This document shows positions 1 through 11,632 of a stretch of 64,000 bases of DNA, piece after piece. The DNA comes from Paralichthys olivaceus (lineage: Eukaryota; Chordata; Actinopteri; Pleuronectiformes; Paralichthyidae). A model generated the notes under the pieces. The model searched no databases. It was given only the letters and a program-made list of their open reading frames with translations, and was not told the DNA's origin. A program made the position numbers and the translations under genes. The stretch lies in assembly GCF_024713975.1 (NCBI RefSeq), contig NC_091107.1, positions 14,435,501 to 14,499,500 on the forward strand, in the 5' to 3' direction. How positions within the stretch are numbered: position 1 is the stretch's first letter; the number at the start of each line of letters is the position of its first letter.

Positions 1-577
1 GTAAAATGGTAACGTATAACATTTCAACTAAGCTTGAACCAGCTCATTTTGTTATGAAATGCTTTCTTTTTGGAATTGAACTTAAAATCTTAGAAAACCC
101 AATGAACTTCAATGAATCTAACTTTTCTTGAAACAATGCAACACACTGTTACATTCTGAAAGGGCAAAAACACAGTTACTAGTCCAACTATAAATTAAAA
201 ATCTGTCTGTCTATCTGTCCTTAAACTCAAAAGGTGGGACATGCAATTAACCTTAAGTCATGCAAGTAGGGGTTAGGTTACTTTGTGAAAAGTATGTTTT
301 CACTTCCTTCTTGTTAGGGACCCAAAATGATGGTCTGCTTCTGTCAAACATGTTTCATATGAACCACAAATCCCATTTGGAAGCAAACATGAGTGAAAAC
401 AAAGTACTTTGAGTCAAGACAGAAATGTAGATGTTTTTACTTCATATATAAAAGATGATGGGATGCCAATAAAATAGTGGCAGATTTGTAGTTTTAGTTG
501 AAAGTAAAATGATCTTCTGATGAATCATACAACTTTAAGTAAAAGAATACAAACAAGAAAAGTTGTTCAATGTAATG

Positions 578-583
578 TTTTAT
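578..583 (-). terminator. Poly(A) signal of defensin copy 1
   Basis: AATAAA on the minus strand, about 120 bp past the stop codon of the defensin. It recurs at the same offset in all units. The equivalent signal sits in homologous sequence downstream of the diverged defensin (40158-40163). Confidence 0.6.
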
Positions 584-702
584 TCAACCATTGGAGCTGC
601 ATTCAAATCAGCAACACGTCAGCCAAAGCAAATCCTCCACAACGATGTCTTCTGTCTGTCCCATCATCTGTGATGCTTGGCAAGTCTTGTATCTTGGCTG
701 AA

Positions 703-1135
703 TTATGGTTTGGTTATGCAACATACAGTTCTGAAAAAGAAACAATACATACTTTAATTCCACCGGCAAATAAATAGACAATATTTACTCACATGCTGCA
801 TCTAAGCATCTGAACTTACGAACTCTCTGCGGAACAGCCGAGAGCTCCAATAGAGAATTCTGTTGAGAGGCAACTGTCTTTACAGACTCCCTGTATGGTG
901 GAGCAATCCAACTTAGGTCGGTCTGGCTTAGGTTGGTCTGCTTCATTCTCTGCAACTGAAAACAAAGAGAAACGTTATGTATGTTTTTGTTCAAATCCTT
1001 TCGTTGTCAATTAAAAAAAATAACTGTAAAAATGTGCAGATATGAGCTGCAAAAACATGCAGAGATGTATCAATACTCACCAAAAACAAGCAAGACAACG
1101 ACCAGCGCCAAAACAGCCACACGATAACGAGACAT
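703..1135 (-). CDS. Beta-defensin, tandem copy 1 (3 exons)
   Basis: A secreted host-defence peptide gene, read from the minus strand as exon 1 1081-1135, exon 2 820-955 and exon 3 703-730. Introns are GT-AG (donors GTGAGT and GTAAGT; acceptors follow TTTTCAG and TTTTTCAG) with phases 1 and 2. The product is 72 residues. Residues 1-18 plus V-A form a hydrophobic signal peptide beginning MSRYRVAV. An acidic/proline prosegment follows, with the five-residue motif D-[QR]-P-K-x twice. Six cysteines lie at 36, 43, 47, 59, 67 and 68 (C-X6-C-X3-C-X11-C-X7-CC), which is the beta-defensin pattern. The GVC, CL-TE, G-LGC and CC landmarks match the canonical teleost defensin at 40374-41299. A TATA-like box lies at 1195-1202 and a poly(A) signal at 578-583. 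Unusually, the mature part is net acidic (about -2). Splicing is inferred from sequence, not from transcripts. Confidence 0.9.
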
Positions 1136-1194
1136 TGTTGGGTCTGAAACTGCGTCTTTCTCCAAAACGATGTTTAGACCCAGGATGGTTTGTC

Positions 1195-1232
1195 TTATTT
1201 ATCTGCTCACCTCTGAGGAGGGGAGGAGTGAA
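1195..1232 (-). promoter_or_regulatory. Putative defensin core promoter (unit 1)
   Basis: On the minus strand an AT-rich TATA-like element, ATAAATAA (1195-1202), lies about 60 bp upstream of the start codon. Just above it is a pyrimidine-rich block, TTCACTCCTCCCCTC (1218-1232). All 15 bases of that block also occur upstream of the diverged defensin (41364-41378), although the surrounding sequence has drifted, which suggests functional constraint. The same arrangement recurs in every unit at this offset. No specific transcription factor is assigned. Confidence 0.5.
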
Positions 1233-2370
1233 ATAGGAGATATAGGAGGAAATGGGTTGGTCTCTAATTTATTTTCAGCAGTTAGTATAATTCATATTTC
1301 AAGCTGGTTCTCCTGGGGCTGTGTTTGTCAACTACCTGATGATGGAAAATTGGAGGTTTGCCTGTCCAAACCTGCCTCTTGGTTTTAAATCTATCTAGCG
1401 ATTGTGTATTTCAAATCAAACGTTTTTGTTGAAATATTGCAATGTTCTTCAATTCTCAAAGTATATGTGTATAGTCTACCACAGAGATGATAGAAGACAT
1501 TTCATTCAGTTTTACTTTACATGCAAGGACAATTTCTTCACTTTACTTTTGCCTCTCAGTGTTGAAGAAAACATGGTATTTGAGCAACAAAGAAAATAAT
1601 AAACCAAGACTGGACTTGTGTCAGAACCAAAAACTACATTCACAAGGCCCTACAGAAATAGGGTTTTCAGGACCAGAAGTGTTTATGCTTAAGGACATTT
1701 CATCTCATATCCAAGACATTCAAGAAAGGTGAAACTTTGTCAAGTATCTACAACCAAGTCCAGTTGTCATCGCTGGAACCAGTTTTGGATAAACGTGACC
1801 TAGATAACTAAGAATCTTCACAGACGACTATGTCAACCTGCCCTGAGCATATAGAAATATACGTTTTAGGTTCATTAACTATCTGTTTACCTTTCAAAAA
1901 GCCCCTCCCCTCACCAAAATCCAACAGAGTTTTATAATAGCAGTGGAAGATGTCATTCTGTGTATTAATATGATAATGACATATTGAATATTTACCATGG
2001 GAACAGGGTCAAACTCGACCCACCACGTTTGAAGTCAATTTGGATGAGCAGCTTTCCAGAAGATTCCATGACAGACAGATGGTGTTTCTGCCATGTCATT
2101 GTCTTTTTTAGTCGGTTCAAAATGTGCCTGTTGGTTTGTGTGGCATTATTTCAAAAGAAATCCATAAGATTTTTAAAAGACATTTTGTGTACAATTAGCA
2201 TGTTACACCACGACAACACGTTCAAACATCGTGGACCTCGAAATAAAATGACAATCATTGCATCTGATGGGAACATTTTGTGACGTTGGCATGATGCGAT
2301 GGTGTCAATAGAAGCGGATGGTGTATTGATGTGTAGCCATTAAGTGGCGCGACACCACCAAAACTCCCTT

Positions 2371-2577
2371 TCACTTACATAAATACATATTCTCACCAAA
2401 GGTGCCAATGATTGATCCCTGTGGGACACCACAAGTCAGGGGGACCCCAGAAGATGAGGCATTACCCATAACTATTACGACAGTTCTGCATGATGAATCA
2501 GATTTAAATGAGTCCAGAGCATTTTACCTGACGCCAACCCACTTTTCAAGAAGATCTAGTAGGATAGACTGATCCAT
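2371..2577 (-). pseudogene. LINE reverse-transcriptase fragment (unit 1)
   Basis: Read on the minus strand, one frame gives LLDLLEKWVGV, then an in-frame stop, then a stretch with SSSGVPLTCGVPQGSIIGT. The GVPQGS-x-[LI]-G motif and its flanks are characteristic of the reverse transcriptase of fish non-LTR retrotransposons of the L2/Rex1 type. The catalytic YADD segment is absent, so this is a dead fragment of about 70 codons. It sits 1.2-1.4 kb upstream of the defensin of its unit. The same piece recurs in each unit, for example at 4987-5193, 12973-13179, 15589-15795 and 39118-39298 (cut short), so it was amplified with the unit rather than inserted repeatedly. Confidence 0.75.
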
Positions 2578-3318
2578 GGGTATCAGAATGGAGCTCTGGG
2601 TATGCTTTTTTGTATCGTAAAATGGTAACGTATAACATTTCAACTAAGCTTGAACCAGCTCATTTTGTTATGAAATGCTTTCTTTTTGGAATTGAACTTA
2701 AAATCTTAGAAAACCCAATGAACTTCAATGAATCTAACTTTTCTTGAAACAATGCAACACACTGTTACATTCTGAAAGGGCAAAAACACAGTTACTAGTC
2801 CAACTATAAATTAAAAATCTGTCTGTCTATCTGTCCTTAAACTCAAAAGGTGGGACATGCAATTAACCTTAAGTCATGCAAGTAGGGGTTAGGTTACTTT
2901 GTGAAAAGTATGTTTTCACTTCCTTCTTGTTAGGGACCCAAAATGATGGTCTGCTTCTGTCAAACATGTTTCATATGAACCACAAATCCCATTTGGAAGC
3001 AAACATGAGTGAAAACAAAGTACTTTGAGTCAAGACAGAAATGTAGATGTTTTTACTTCATATATAAAAGATGATGGGATGCCAATAAAATAGTGGCAGA
3101 TTTGTAGTTTTAGTTGAAAGTAAAATGATCTTCTGATGAATCATACAACTTTAAGTAAAAGAATACAAACAAGAAAAGTTGTTCAATGTAATGTTTTATT
3201 CAACCATTGGAGCTGCATTCAAATCAGCAACACGTCAGCCAAAGCAAATCCTCCACAACGATGTCTTCTGTCTGTCCCATCATCTGTGATGCTTGGCAAG
3301 TCTTGTATCTTGGCTGAA

Positions 3319-3751
3319 TTATGGTTTGGTTATGCAACATACAGTTCTGAAAAAGAAACAATACATACTTTAATTCCACCGGCAAATAAATAGACAATAT
3401 TTACTCACATGCTGCATCTAAGCATCTGAACTTACGAACTCTCTGCGGAACAGCCGAGAGCTCCAATAGAGAATTCTGTTGAGAGGCAACTGTCTTTACA
3501 GACTCCCTGTATGGTGGAGCAATCCAACTTAGGTCGGTCTGGCTTAGGTTGGTCTGCTTCATTCTCTGCAACTGAAAACAAAGAGAAACGTTATGTATGT
3601 TTTTGTTCAAATCCTTTCGTTGTCAATTAAAAAAAATAACTGTAAAAATGTGCAGATATGAGCTGCAAAAACATGCAGAGATGTATCAATACTCACCAAA
3701 AACAAGCAAGACAACGACCAGCGCCAAAACAGCCACACGATAACGAGACAT
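3319..3751 (-). CDS. Beta-defensin, tandem copy 2
   Basis: Exons at 3697-3751, 3436-3571 and 3319-3346. Exons, splice sites and the predicted 72-residue product are the same as in copy 1. Units 1 and 2 share noncoding variants not seen in units 3-13 (for example in the 3' flank near 3054 and 3087), so they form their own subclass. Confidence 0.88.
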
Positions 3752-5934
3752 TGTTGGGTCTGAAACTGCGTCTTTCTCCAAAACGATGTTTAGACCCAGG
3801 ATGGTTTGTCTTATTTATCTGCTCACCTCTGAGGAGGGGAGGAGTGAAATAGGAGATATAGGAGGAAATGGGTTGGTCTCTAATTTATTTTCAGCAGTTA
3901 GTATAATTCATATTTCAAGCTGGTTCTCCTGGGGCTGTGTTTGTCAACTACCTGATGATGGAAAATTGGAGGTTTGCCTGTCCAAACCTGCCTCTTGGTT
4001 TTAAATCTATCTAGCGATTGTGTATTTCAAATCAAACGTTTTTGTTGAAATATTGCAATGTTCTTCAATTCTCAAAGTATATGTGTATAGTCTACCACAG
4101 AGATGATAGAAGACATTTCATTCAGTTTTACTTTACATGCAAGGACAATTTCTTCACTTTACTTTTGCCTCTCAGTGTTGAAGAAAACATGGTATTTGAG
4201 CAACAAAGAAAATAATAAACCAAGACTGGACTTGTGTCAGAACCAAAAACTACATTCACAAGGCCCTACAGAAATAGGGTTTTCAGGACCAGAAGTGTTT
4301 ATGCTTAAGGACATTTCATCTCATATCCAAGACATTCAAGAAAGGTGAAACTTTGTCAAGTATCTACAACCAAGTCCAGTTGTCATCGCTGGAACCAGTT
4401 TTGGATAAACGTGACCTAGATAACTAAGAATCTTCACAGACGACTATGTCAACCTGCCCTGAGCATATAGAAATATACGTTTTAGGTTCATTAACTATCT
4501 GTTTACCTTTCAAAAAGCCCCTCCCCTCACCAAAATCCAACAGAGTTTTATAATAGCAGTGGAAGATGTCATTCTGTGTATTAATATGATAATGACATAT
4601 TGAATATTTACCATGGGAACAGGGTCAAACTCGACCCACCACGTTTGAAGTCAATTTGGATGAGCAGCTTTCCAGAAGATTCCATGACAGACAGATGGTG
4701 TTTCTGCCATGTCATTGTCTTTTTTAGTCGGTTCAAAATGTGCCTGTTGGTTTGTGTGGCATTATTTCAAAAGAAATCCATAAGATTTTTAAAAGACATT
4801 TTGTGTACAATTAGCATGTTACACCACGACAACACGTTCAAACATCGTGGACCTCGAAATAAAATGACAATCATTGCATCTGATGGGAACATTTTGTGAC
4901 GTTGGCATGATGCGATGGTGTCAATAGAAGCGGATGGTGTATTGATGTGTAGCCATTAAGTGGCGCGACACCACCAAAACTCCCTTTCACTTACATAAAT
5001 ACATATTCTCACCAAAGGTGCCAATGATTGATCCCTGTGGGACACCACAAGTCAGGGGGACCCCAGAAGATGAGGCATTACCCATAACTATTACGACAGT
5101 TCTGCATGATGAATCAGATTTAAATGAGTCCAGAGCATTTTACCTGACGCCAACCCACTTTTCAAGAAGATCTAGTAGGATAGACTGATCCATGGGTATC
5201 AGAATGGAGCTCTGGGTATGCTTTTTTGTATCGTAAAATGGTAACGTATAACATTTCAACTAAGCTTGAACCAGCTCATTTTGTTATGAAATGCTTTCTT
5301 TTTGGAATTGAACTTAAAATCTTAGAAAACCCAATGAACTTCAATGAATCTAACTTTTCTTGAAACAATGCAACACACTGTTACATTCTGAAAGGGCAAA
5401 AACACAGTTACTAGTCCAACTATAAATTAAAAATCTGTCTGTCTATCTGTCCTTAAACTCAAAAGGTGGGACATGCAATTAACCTTAAGTCATGCAAGTA
5501 GGGGTTAGGTTACTTTGTGAAAAGTATGTTTTCACTTCCTTCTTGTTAGGGACCCAAAATGATGGTCTGCTTCTGTCAAACATGTTTCATATGAACCACA
5601 AATCCCATTTGGAAGCAAACATGAGTGAAAACAAAGTACTTTGAGTCAAGACAGAAATGTAGATGTTTTCACTTCATATATAAAAGATGATGGGATGCCA
5701 ATCAAATAGTGGCAGATTTGTAGTTTTAGTTGAAAGTAAAATGATCTTCTGATGAATCATACAACTTTAAGTAAAAGAATACAAACAAGAAAAGTTGTTC
5801 AATGTAATGTTTTATTCAACCATTGGAGCTGCATTCAAATCAGCAACACGTCAGCCAAAGCAAATCCTCCACAACGATGTCTTCTGTCTGTCCCATCATC
5901 TGTGATGCTTGGCAAGTCTTGTATCTTGGCTGAA

Positions 5935-6367
5935 TTATGGTTTGGTTATGCAACATACAGTTCTGAAAAAGAAACAATACATACTTTAATTCCACCGGCA
6001 AATAAATAGACAATATTTACTCACATGCTGCATCTAAGCATCTGAACTTACGAACTCTCTGCAGAACAGCCAAGAGCTCCAATAGAGAATTCTGTTGAGA
6101 GGCAACTGTCTTTACAGACTCCCTGTATGGTGGAGCAATCCAACTTAGGTCGGTCTGGCTTAGGTTGGTCTGCTTCATTCTCTGCAACTGAAAACAAAGA
6201 GAAACGTTATGTATGTTTTTGTTCAAATCCTTTCGTTGTCAATTAAAAAAAATAACTGTAAAAATGTGCAGATATGAGCTGCAAAAACATGCAGAGATGT
6301 ATCAATACTCACCAAAAACAAGCAAGACAACGACCAGCGCCAAAACAGCCACACGATAACGAGACAT
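5935..6367 (-). CDS. Beta-defensin, tandem copy 3 (retroelement upstream)
   Basis: Exons at 6313-6367, 6052-6187 and 5935-5962. The 72-residue product is identical to copy 1. Two synonymous third-base changes lie around the fourth cysteine (LGCS codons), shared with copies 4 and 12. This copy is intact, but a 5.4-kb Gypsy element is inserted about 380 bp upstream of its start codon, in the opposite orientation. The proximal promoter (TATA-like box and conserved block, about 6427-6464) is kept, while anything further upstream is now displaced by 5.4 kb. Confidence 0.88.
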
Positions 6368-6739
6368 TGTTGGGTCTGAAACTGCGTCTTTCTCCAAAAC
6401 GATGTTTAGACCCAGGATGGTTTGTCTTATTTATCTGCTCACCTCTGAGGAGGGGAGGAGTGAAATAGGAGATATAGGAGGAAATGGGTTGGTCTCTAAT
6501 TTATTTTCAGCAGTTAGTATAATTCATATTTCAAGCTGGTTCTCCTGGGGCTGTGTTTGTCAACTACCTGATGATGGAAAATTGGAGGTTTGCCTGTCCA
6601 AACCTGCCTCTTGGTTTTAAATCTATCTAGCGATTGTGTATTTCAAATCAAACGTTTTTGTTGAAATATTGCAATGTTCTTCAATTCTCAAAGTATATGT
6701 GTATAGTCTACCACAGAGATGATAGAAGACATTTCATTC

Positions 6740-6745
6740 AGTTTT
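6740..6745. repeat. Left target-site duplication
   Basis: AGTTTT directly before the 5' LTR. It is repeated at 12110-12115 directly after the 3' LTR and present once at the matching site of the uninterrupted units. Confidence 0.85.
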
Positions 6746-7222
6746 TGTGATGATTCTGTTGGTGTTTTGTTGTGGTGTCTCTCCCTCTCCCCTTTTCTGT
6801 TTTTTCTCAGCGCAGGTTGTGTGTGTGGCAAGGGGGCGTGGCTGGTTCCTGGCTGCAGCGACGAGGCGCACCTGATCTCTATCACCTCATCATCCCCTCA
6901 ATAAAAGCCTGGTCCTGACTCCACTCCTGTGCCAGATTATTCCGTCCCGTCCGGTATCTTCATGTGCTATCGATGTCCTCGACTCCCGTGTTCGTTTTCA
7001 TGGATTTTCACTAACCCTCGTATCTCCTTCCTTCCACCCAGCCTTTCCGTGCGCCTCGCTGCTCCTCCATTCATCCTCGTCTCACCCTGGATCTTCGAGC
7101 CAGCCTGCACCCTGCCACCCCAGCCTGCTCCTGTTTTGTGTTCGTATAAATAAACTCTGTTAAACCGCAAAACCTCCTGTCCGCGTCTGCTTTGGGGTCC
7201 AACTCAAGAACTAAGCCTAACA
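6746..7222 (+). repeat. 5' LTR of the chromovirus
   Basis: 477 bp, TGTGATG...CTAACA, matching 11633-12109. It contains an AATAAA-type signal near 6899 and a TATA-like GTATAAATAA near 7144. No convincing primer-binding site was identified directly behind it. Confidence 0.95.
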
Positions 7223-7239
7223 GAATAATCTGGCCAAAA

Positions 7240-8316
7240 ATGGACCCCGCGGATGCGGAAAAATTCAGACTGGCTCTCTCGTCCCAAGGAACTCGTGTTG
7301 GGCAGCACGAGAGAGCCCTGAACGAGGTTATGGAGACTCTACAGAACCTTACCTCCAACGTGGCACTGATCGGTGGCCGCATGGAACAGCTCACTACTCA
7401 CCTCTCCACGCTGACGACTCCGGCGCTCGCTCCCGCTCCAGCTCCAGTTCCAGCATCTCCACCAGCAGCTTCTCCGGTCACTCTTCCCACACAGCCCCGG
7501 GAACCATTCATCCCCACACCCGCCAGGTTTGCAGGGCAGTTAGGCTCAGGTAGACAATTCCTCCATCAGTGCAGCCTCGTATTCGATCAGCAGCCGTTAA
7601 CATACTCCACAGACAAGTCGCGGATTGCCTTCGTCATGAGTTTATTGTCGGAGAGAGCCGCGGCTTGGGCTGTTGCCATTTCCCACAGTAATTCGCCGAT
7701 TTGTTTTTCTTTTTCCTCTTTTACCGAGGAATTCCTAAAAGTTTTTGATCACCCTCTGCGTAGTAAGGAGGCCAGTAGCCGGCTCCTTTCTCTTTGTCAG
7801 GGAGAGAAATCCGTGGCGGACCACTCGATCGACTTCCGCATTCTAGCTATCGATAGCGGCTGGGACGAGCGAGCGCTTCAAGGGGTTTTTCTCCGGGGAT
7901 TAAGGGACGAGCTGAGGGATGAGCTGGCCGCTCGTGACGAGACGACCTCTCTAGACGATTTGATCTCGCTTGCTATACGTCTAGATAATCGTCTCCGCGA
8001 GCGGCGCAGGGAGAGATCAGGTAGGGCGAGCCATACCCCTCCCGTGATGCGGACAAGGAGCCCTCACCATCGGGGGCTTGCGCCCTCTCCGCTGCCACCG
8101 TCCTCCTCCGACAGGATTCCTCCTGGTTCTACACCTGCTCTCCTCGACATCGAGGAACCAATGCACCTGGGGAGGACGAAACTCACACCTACGGAGCGTC
8201 AACGTCGCCATCTCCGTGGACTCTGCCTTTACTGTGGCCTGGACGGTCATCGGATTACACTCTGCCCATCTCGGCCAAAAGGGGGGGCTCACCAGCCACA
8301 AGAGGAGCACTGGTGA
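7240..8316 (+). CDS. Gag polyprotein of the chromovirus
   Basis: The retrotransposon capsid protein, about 358 residues from the ATG at 7240 (product begins MDPADAEKF). This ATG is preferred because the one further upstream at 7192 lies inside the LTR. An N-terminal helical part is followed by a proline/alanine-rich linker and a capsid-like region (roughly residues 95-255) typical of Gypsy gag in fish. A CCHC zinc knuckle, C-X2-C-X4-H-X4-C, lies near residues 329-342 and binds the element's RNA. The frame ends at TGA 8314-8316, overlapping pol in the -1 frame. A run of four A and seven G at 8277-8287 is a candidate slip site. The frame shows no breaks. Confidence 0.93.
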   Translation: MDPADAEKFRLALSSQGTRVGQHERALNEVMETLQNLTSNVALIGGRMEQLTTHLSTLTTPALAPAPAPVPASPPAASPVTLPTQPREPFIPTPARFAGQLGSGRQFLHQCSLVFDQQPLTYSTDKSRIAFVMSLLSERAAAWAVAISHSNSPICFSFSSFTEEFLKVFDHPLRSKEASSRLLSLCQGEKSVADHSIDFRILAIDSGWDERALQGVFLRGLRDELRDELAARDETTSLDDLISLAIRLDNRLRERRRERSGRASHTPPVMRTRSPHHRGLAPSPLPPSSSDRIPPGSTPALLDIEEPMHLGRTKLTPTERQRRHLRGLCLYCGLDGHRITLCPSRPKGGAHQPQEEHW

Positions 8317-11300
8317 GCCATTCTGCTGTTGTTTCGTCTCCTCCTCGCCTGACTCTGCAAGGTACTGTGTCTTGGGATCAGACCTCCCTTCCGTTGTCTA
8401 TTTTAGTTGATTCTGGGGCAGATGACAATTTTATTGACTCCGAACTGGTTACCCAGTCTAAAATTCCCTCTCAGCTCCTGCCGCAGCCTAAGAGGGTGTT
8501 CGCCCTGGATGGTAGACTCCTAGCTAAGGTTACTCATCGCACTATTCCCATTTCCCTTCAGCTCTCCGGAAATCATCACGAAGCAATATCTTTTTACGTT
8601 ATCCCATCTCCTGTTTCCCCAGTAGTTTTAGGTCTCCCTTGGTTAAAACTTCACAATCCTCACATTGACTGGTCCTCCTCCTCCATCACTAATTGGAGTT
8701 TGTTTTGTCATTCCCACTGCCTACACTCCGCCGTTCCTTCCACTCTGACTACCGCACCTTCTCCACCCACGCCGGTGGATCTCAGTTTTGTTCCGGCAGA
8801 ATATCATCACCTCCAGGAAGTATTCAGTAAGGAGTTAGCAGTAGCTCTTCCTCCCCATAGACCTTATGACTGCAGTATTGATCTGCTACCTGGCGCCCCC
8901 TTTCCTTCCAGCAAAATGTATAATTTATCTAGACCGGAGAGAGAGGCCATGGAGACCTATATCACAGACTCATTGGCTACAGGACTTATTCGTCCTTCTT
9001 CTTCACCATTGGGGGCAGGGTTTTTTTTTGTGGAGAAGAAGGACAAATCACTTCGCCCGTGCATTGATTTTAGGGGCCTCAATGATATCACGGTTAAGAA
9101 CAAGTATCCCCTCCCACTCATTGACTCAGCCTTCGGTCCCCTGCACAAGGCCACTATATTCTCCAAGTTGGACCTTCGCAACGCTTACCACTTAGTGAGA
9201 ATTAGAGAGGGGGACGAGTGGAAGACGGGGTTTAACACTCCCCTGGGACACTTTGAGTATTTGGTCATGCCTTTCGGCCTCACTAATGCCCCTGCCGTTT
9301 TTCAGACTCTCATAAATGATGTGTTGAGAGATATGCTTAACAGTTTTGTGTTTGTTTACCTTGATGACATTCTGATTTTCTCACGTTCTACCCAGGAGCA
9401 TATTCAACATGTGAACATTGTACTGAAAAGACTCCTGGAAAACAGACTATATGTCAAAGCGGAGAAATGTATTTTTCATGTGTCCTCTGTGAGCTTCTTG
9501 GGATTTATTGTGGAGAAAGGGCAAATCAAGACCGACCCTGCCAAGGTTAAGGCAGTGGCCGAATGGCCCACTCCTACATCAAGGAAGCAACTACAGAGAT
9601 TTCTCGGGTTTGCCAATTTTTATCGTAGGTTTATCCGAGACTACAGCCGAGTTGCTACACCCCTCACCAGGCTCACATCGGTTAAGGTTCCTTTTGTATG
9701 GTCACAGGCAGCCGAGGTGGCGTTCTCCAGACTCAAAGTACTATTTTCCTCTGCTCCTGTATTAATTCACCCGGATCCTGCTCTCCAGTTCATTGTGGAG
9801 GTGGATGCTTCCGACTCCGGGGTGGGGGCCGTGCTCTCTCAGCGCACTACCTCGGACCTGAAGCAGCACCCTTGTGCCTTTTTCTCCCGCCAGCTTTCCC
9901 CAGCGGAAAAAAACTATGATGTGGGGAACCGGGAGCTGTTGGCGGTCGTCCTGGCCCTGCAGGAATGGAGGCACTGGCTTGAGGGTTCTACTCACCCGTT
10001 TATTGTTTGGTCCGACCACAAGAACCTGTCATACCTGCGCACTGCCCGCAGGCTCAACTCGCGCCAGGCTCGGTGGGCGTTGTTCCTCGGGCGGTTCGAC
10101 TTCACCCTTACCTACCGTCCGGGGTCGAGGAACATAAAGCCCGATGCTCTGTCACGTCAGTTTGCCCCTCCGGTGGAGGACACGTCTGGGAGCACCATAC
10201 TGCCATCTTCCTGTGTGGTGGGAGCAGCAGGATGGGAGATTGAAGGTGTGGTCCAGGGGGCCCAGAGGGATCAGCCTGTCCCAGAAGGATGTCCACCAAA
10301 CAGGTTGTTTGTTCCCCCGTCTGTCAGATCTCCAGTCCTTCAGTGGGGACATTCGTCCCAGATCTCCTGTCATCCTGGATGTCGCCGTACCCTGAACCTG
10401 CTGCAGCAACGCTTCTGGTGGCCCTCCATGGCGACAGATACCAAGGCGTTTGTCGCCGCCTGTTCTGTCTGCGCCCGGAGCAAGGCGTCTCATCAGGCTC
10501 CTGCGGGATTGCTGCGCCCCCTGCCCATCCCTCACCGCCCTTGGTCGCATATAGCGGTGGACTTTATCACAGGTCTACCCCCCTCTGGAGGGAACACTGT
10601 CATCCTGACCGTGGTGGACCGCTTTTCCAAATCAGCTCATTTTATTCCGCTCTCGAAGCTTCCATCCGCCCTCGAGACCGCCAACCTACTGGTCACCCAT
10701 GTGTTCCGGATACATGGCATCCCCGTGGACATCGTGTCGGACAGGGGGCCACAGTTCTCAGCCAGGACCTGGAAGGCGTTTTGCCAGGCGTTGGGGGCAT
10801 CGGCCAGCCTATCGTCTGGATACCATCCACAGACCAACGGCCAGACAGAACGGGCCAACCAGGATCTGGGGGCGGCCCTGCGCTGTGTGACAGCACAACA
10901 CCCGGCTTCCTGGGCCATCCACCTTCCCTGGGTTGAATATGCCCACAACTCCCTGGTCTGCTCTGCCACAGGGATGTCTCCCTTCATGGCTGCCAATGGC
11001 TTCCAGCCTCCACTCTTCCCAGCCCAGGAGACTGACGTGGCGGTTCCATCCGTCCAGGCACACCTCCGACGTGCTCGTCGGGTCTGGCGCGAGGCTCGGG
11101 CAGCACTCATCCGCACCACCGCCCGCAATCAGCGATTGGCCGATCGACATCGCACCCCTGCTCCTGTGTACCTGCCAGGTCAAAAGGTCTGGTTGTCGTC
11201 GCGGGATCTACCCCTCCAGACGGAGTCCCGAAAGCTGACCCCCAGGTACATTGGACCGTATGAGGTCGATCGGGTCATTAACCCATGTGTAGTGAGACTC

Positions 11301-11621
11301 AAGCTTCCCCCTTCATTAAGGATCCACCCTGCTTTCCACGTCTCTCTCCTCAAGCCAGTGTCCTCTAGCCCTCTAAGCCCTCCGGCCGAGCCCCCTCCAC
11401 CCACCCTGGTAATAGACAACCATCCGGCCTACACGGTAAGGGCGGTTTTGGATGTACGTCGGCGAGGGCGGGGCTACCAATATCTGGTGGATTGGGTGGG
11501 TTATGGGCCAGAGGAACGTCAATGGGTTTCCCGGTCTTTTATTCTTGACCCCACTATCCTCACTGACTTTTACTCTCGTTTCCCGGACAAGCCTGGTAGA
11601 CCGCCAAGAGGCGGTTCTTGA
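8313..11621 (+). CDS. Pol polyprotein of the chromovirus
   Basis: About 1,102 codons in the -1 frame relative to gag. There is no ATG at the junction and the frame is open upstream of the gag stop, so it is probably made by ribosomal frameshifting. Domains in order: aspartic protease with DSGADD at 33-38; reverse transcriptase with YLDD at 349-352; RNase H with its first catalytic Asp near 498; integrase with an H2C2-type zinc region and catalytic D750, D810 and E846 (D-X59-D-X35-E); and a C-terminal chromodomain around 1025-1080 (YLVDWVGYG), which in this family steers integration to certain chromatin. All the catalytic residues listed are present and the frame is uninterrupted, so the element may be competent. 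It ends directly before the polypurine tract. Confidence 0.95.
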   Translation: MSHSAVVSSPPRLTLQGTVSWDQTSLPLSILVDSGADDNFIDSELVTQSKIPSQLLPQPKRVFALDGRLLAKVTHRTIPISLQLSGNHHEAISFYVIPSPVSPVVLGLPWLKLHNPHIDWSSSSITNWSLFCHSHCLHSAVPSTLTTAPSPPTPVDLSFVPAEYHHLQEVFSKELAVALPPHRPYDCSIDLLPGAPFPSSKMYNLSRPEREAMETYITDSLATGLIRPSSSPLGAGFFFVEKKDKSLRPCIDFRGLNDITVKNKYPLPLIDSAFGPLHKATIFSKLDLRNAYHLVRIREGDEWKTGFNTPLGHFEYLVMPFGLTNAPAVFQTLINDVLRDMLNSFVFVYLDDILIFSRSTQEHIQHVNIVLKRLLENRLYVKAEKCIFHVSSVSFLGFIVEKGQIKTDPAKVKAVAEWPTPTSRKQLQRFLGFANFYRRFIRDYSRVATPLTRLTSVKVPFVWSQAAEVAFSRLKVLFSSAPVLIHPDPALQFIVEVDASDSGVGAVLSQRTTSDLKQHPCAFFSRQLSPAEKNYDVGNRELLAVVLALQEWRHWLEGSTHPFIVWSDHKNLSYLRTARRLNSRQARWALFLGRFDFTLTYRPGSRNIKPDALSRQFAPPVEDTSGSTILPSSCVVGAAGWEIEGVVQGAQRDQPVPEGCPPNRLFVPPSVRSPVLQWGHSSQISCHPGCRRTLNLLQQRFWWPSMATDTKAFVAACSVCARSKASHQAPAGLLRPLPIPHRPWSHIAVDFITGLPPSGGNTVILTVVDRFSKSAHFIPLSKLPSALETANLLVTHVFRIHGIPVDIVSDRGPQFSARTWKAFCQALGASASLSSGYHPQTNGQTERANQDLGAALRCVTAQHPASWAIHLPWVEYAHNSLVCSATGMSPFMAANGFQPPLFPAQETDVAVPSVQAHLRRARRVWREARAALIRTTARNQRLADRHRTPAPVYLPGQKVWLSSRDLPLQTESRKLTPRYIGPYEVDRVINPCVVRLKLPPSLRIHPAFHVSLLKPVSSSPLSPPAEPPPPTLVIDNHPAYTVRAVLDVRRRGRGYQYLVDWVGYGPEERQWVSRSFILDPTILTDFYSRFPDKPGRPPRGGS

Positions 11622-11632
11622 GGGGGGGGTAC

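Noticed and set aside
520-2283. Recurring open frames of 60-100 codons inside each array unit, on both strands
   Set aside because: They repeat only because the DNA repeats. They show no protein motifs, several lie antisense to defensin exons, and the real coding content is the spliced defensin gene.
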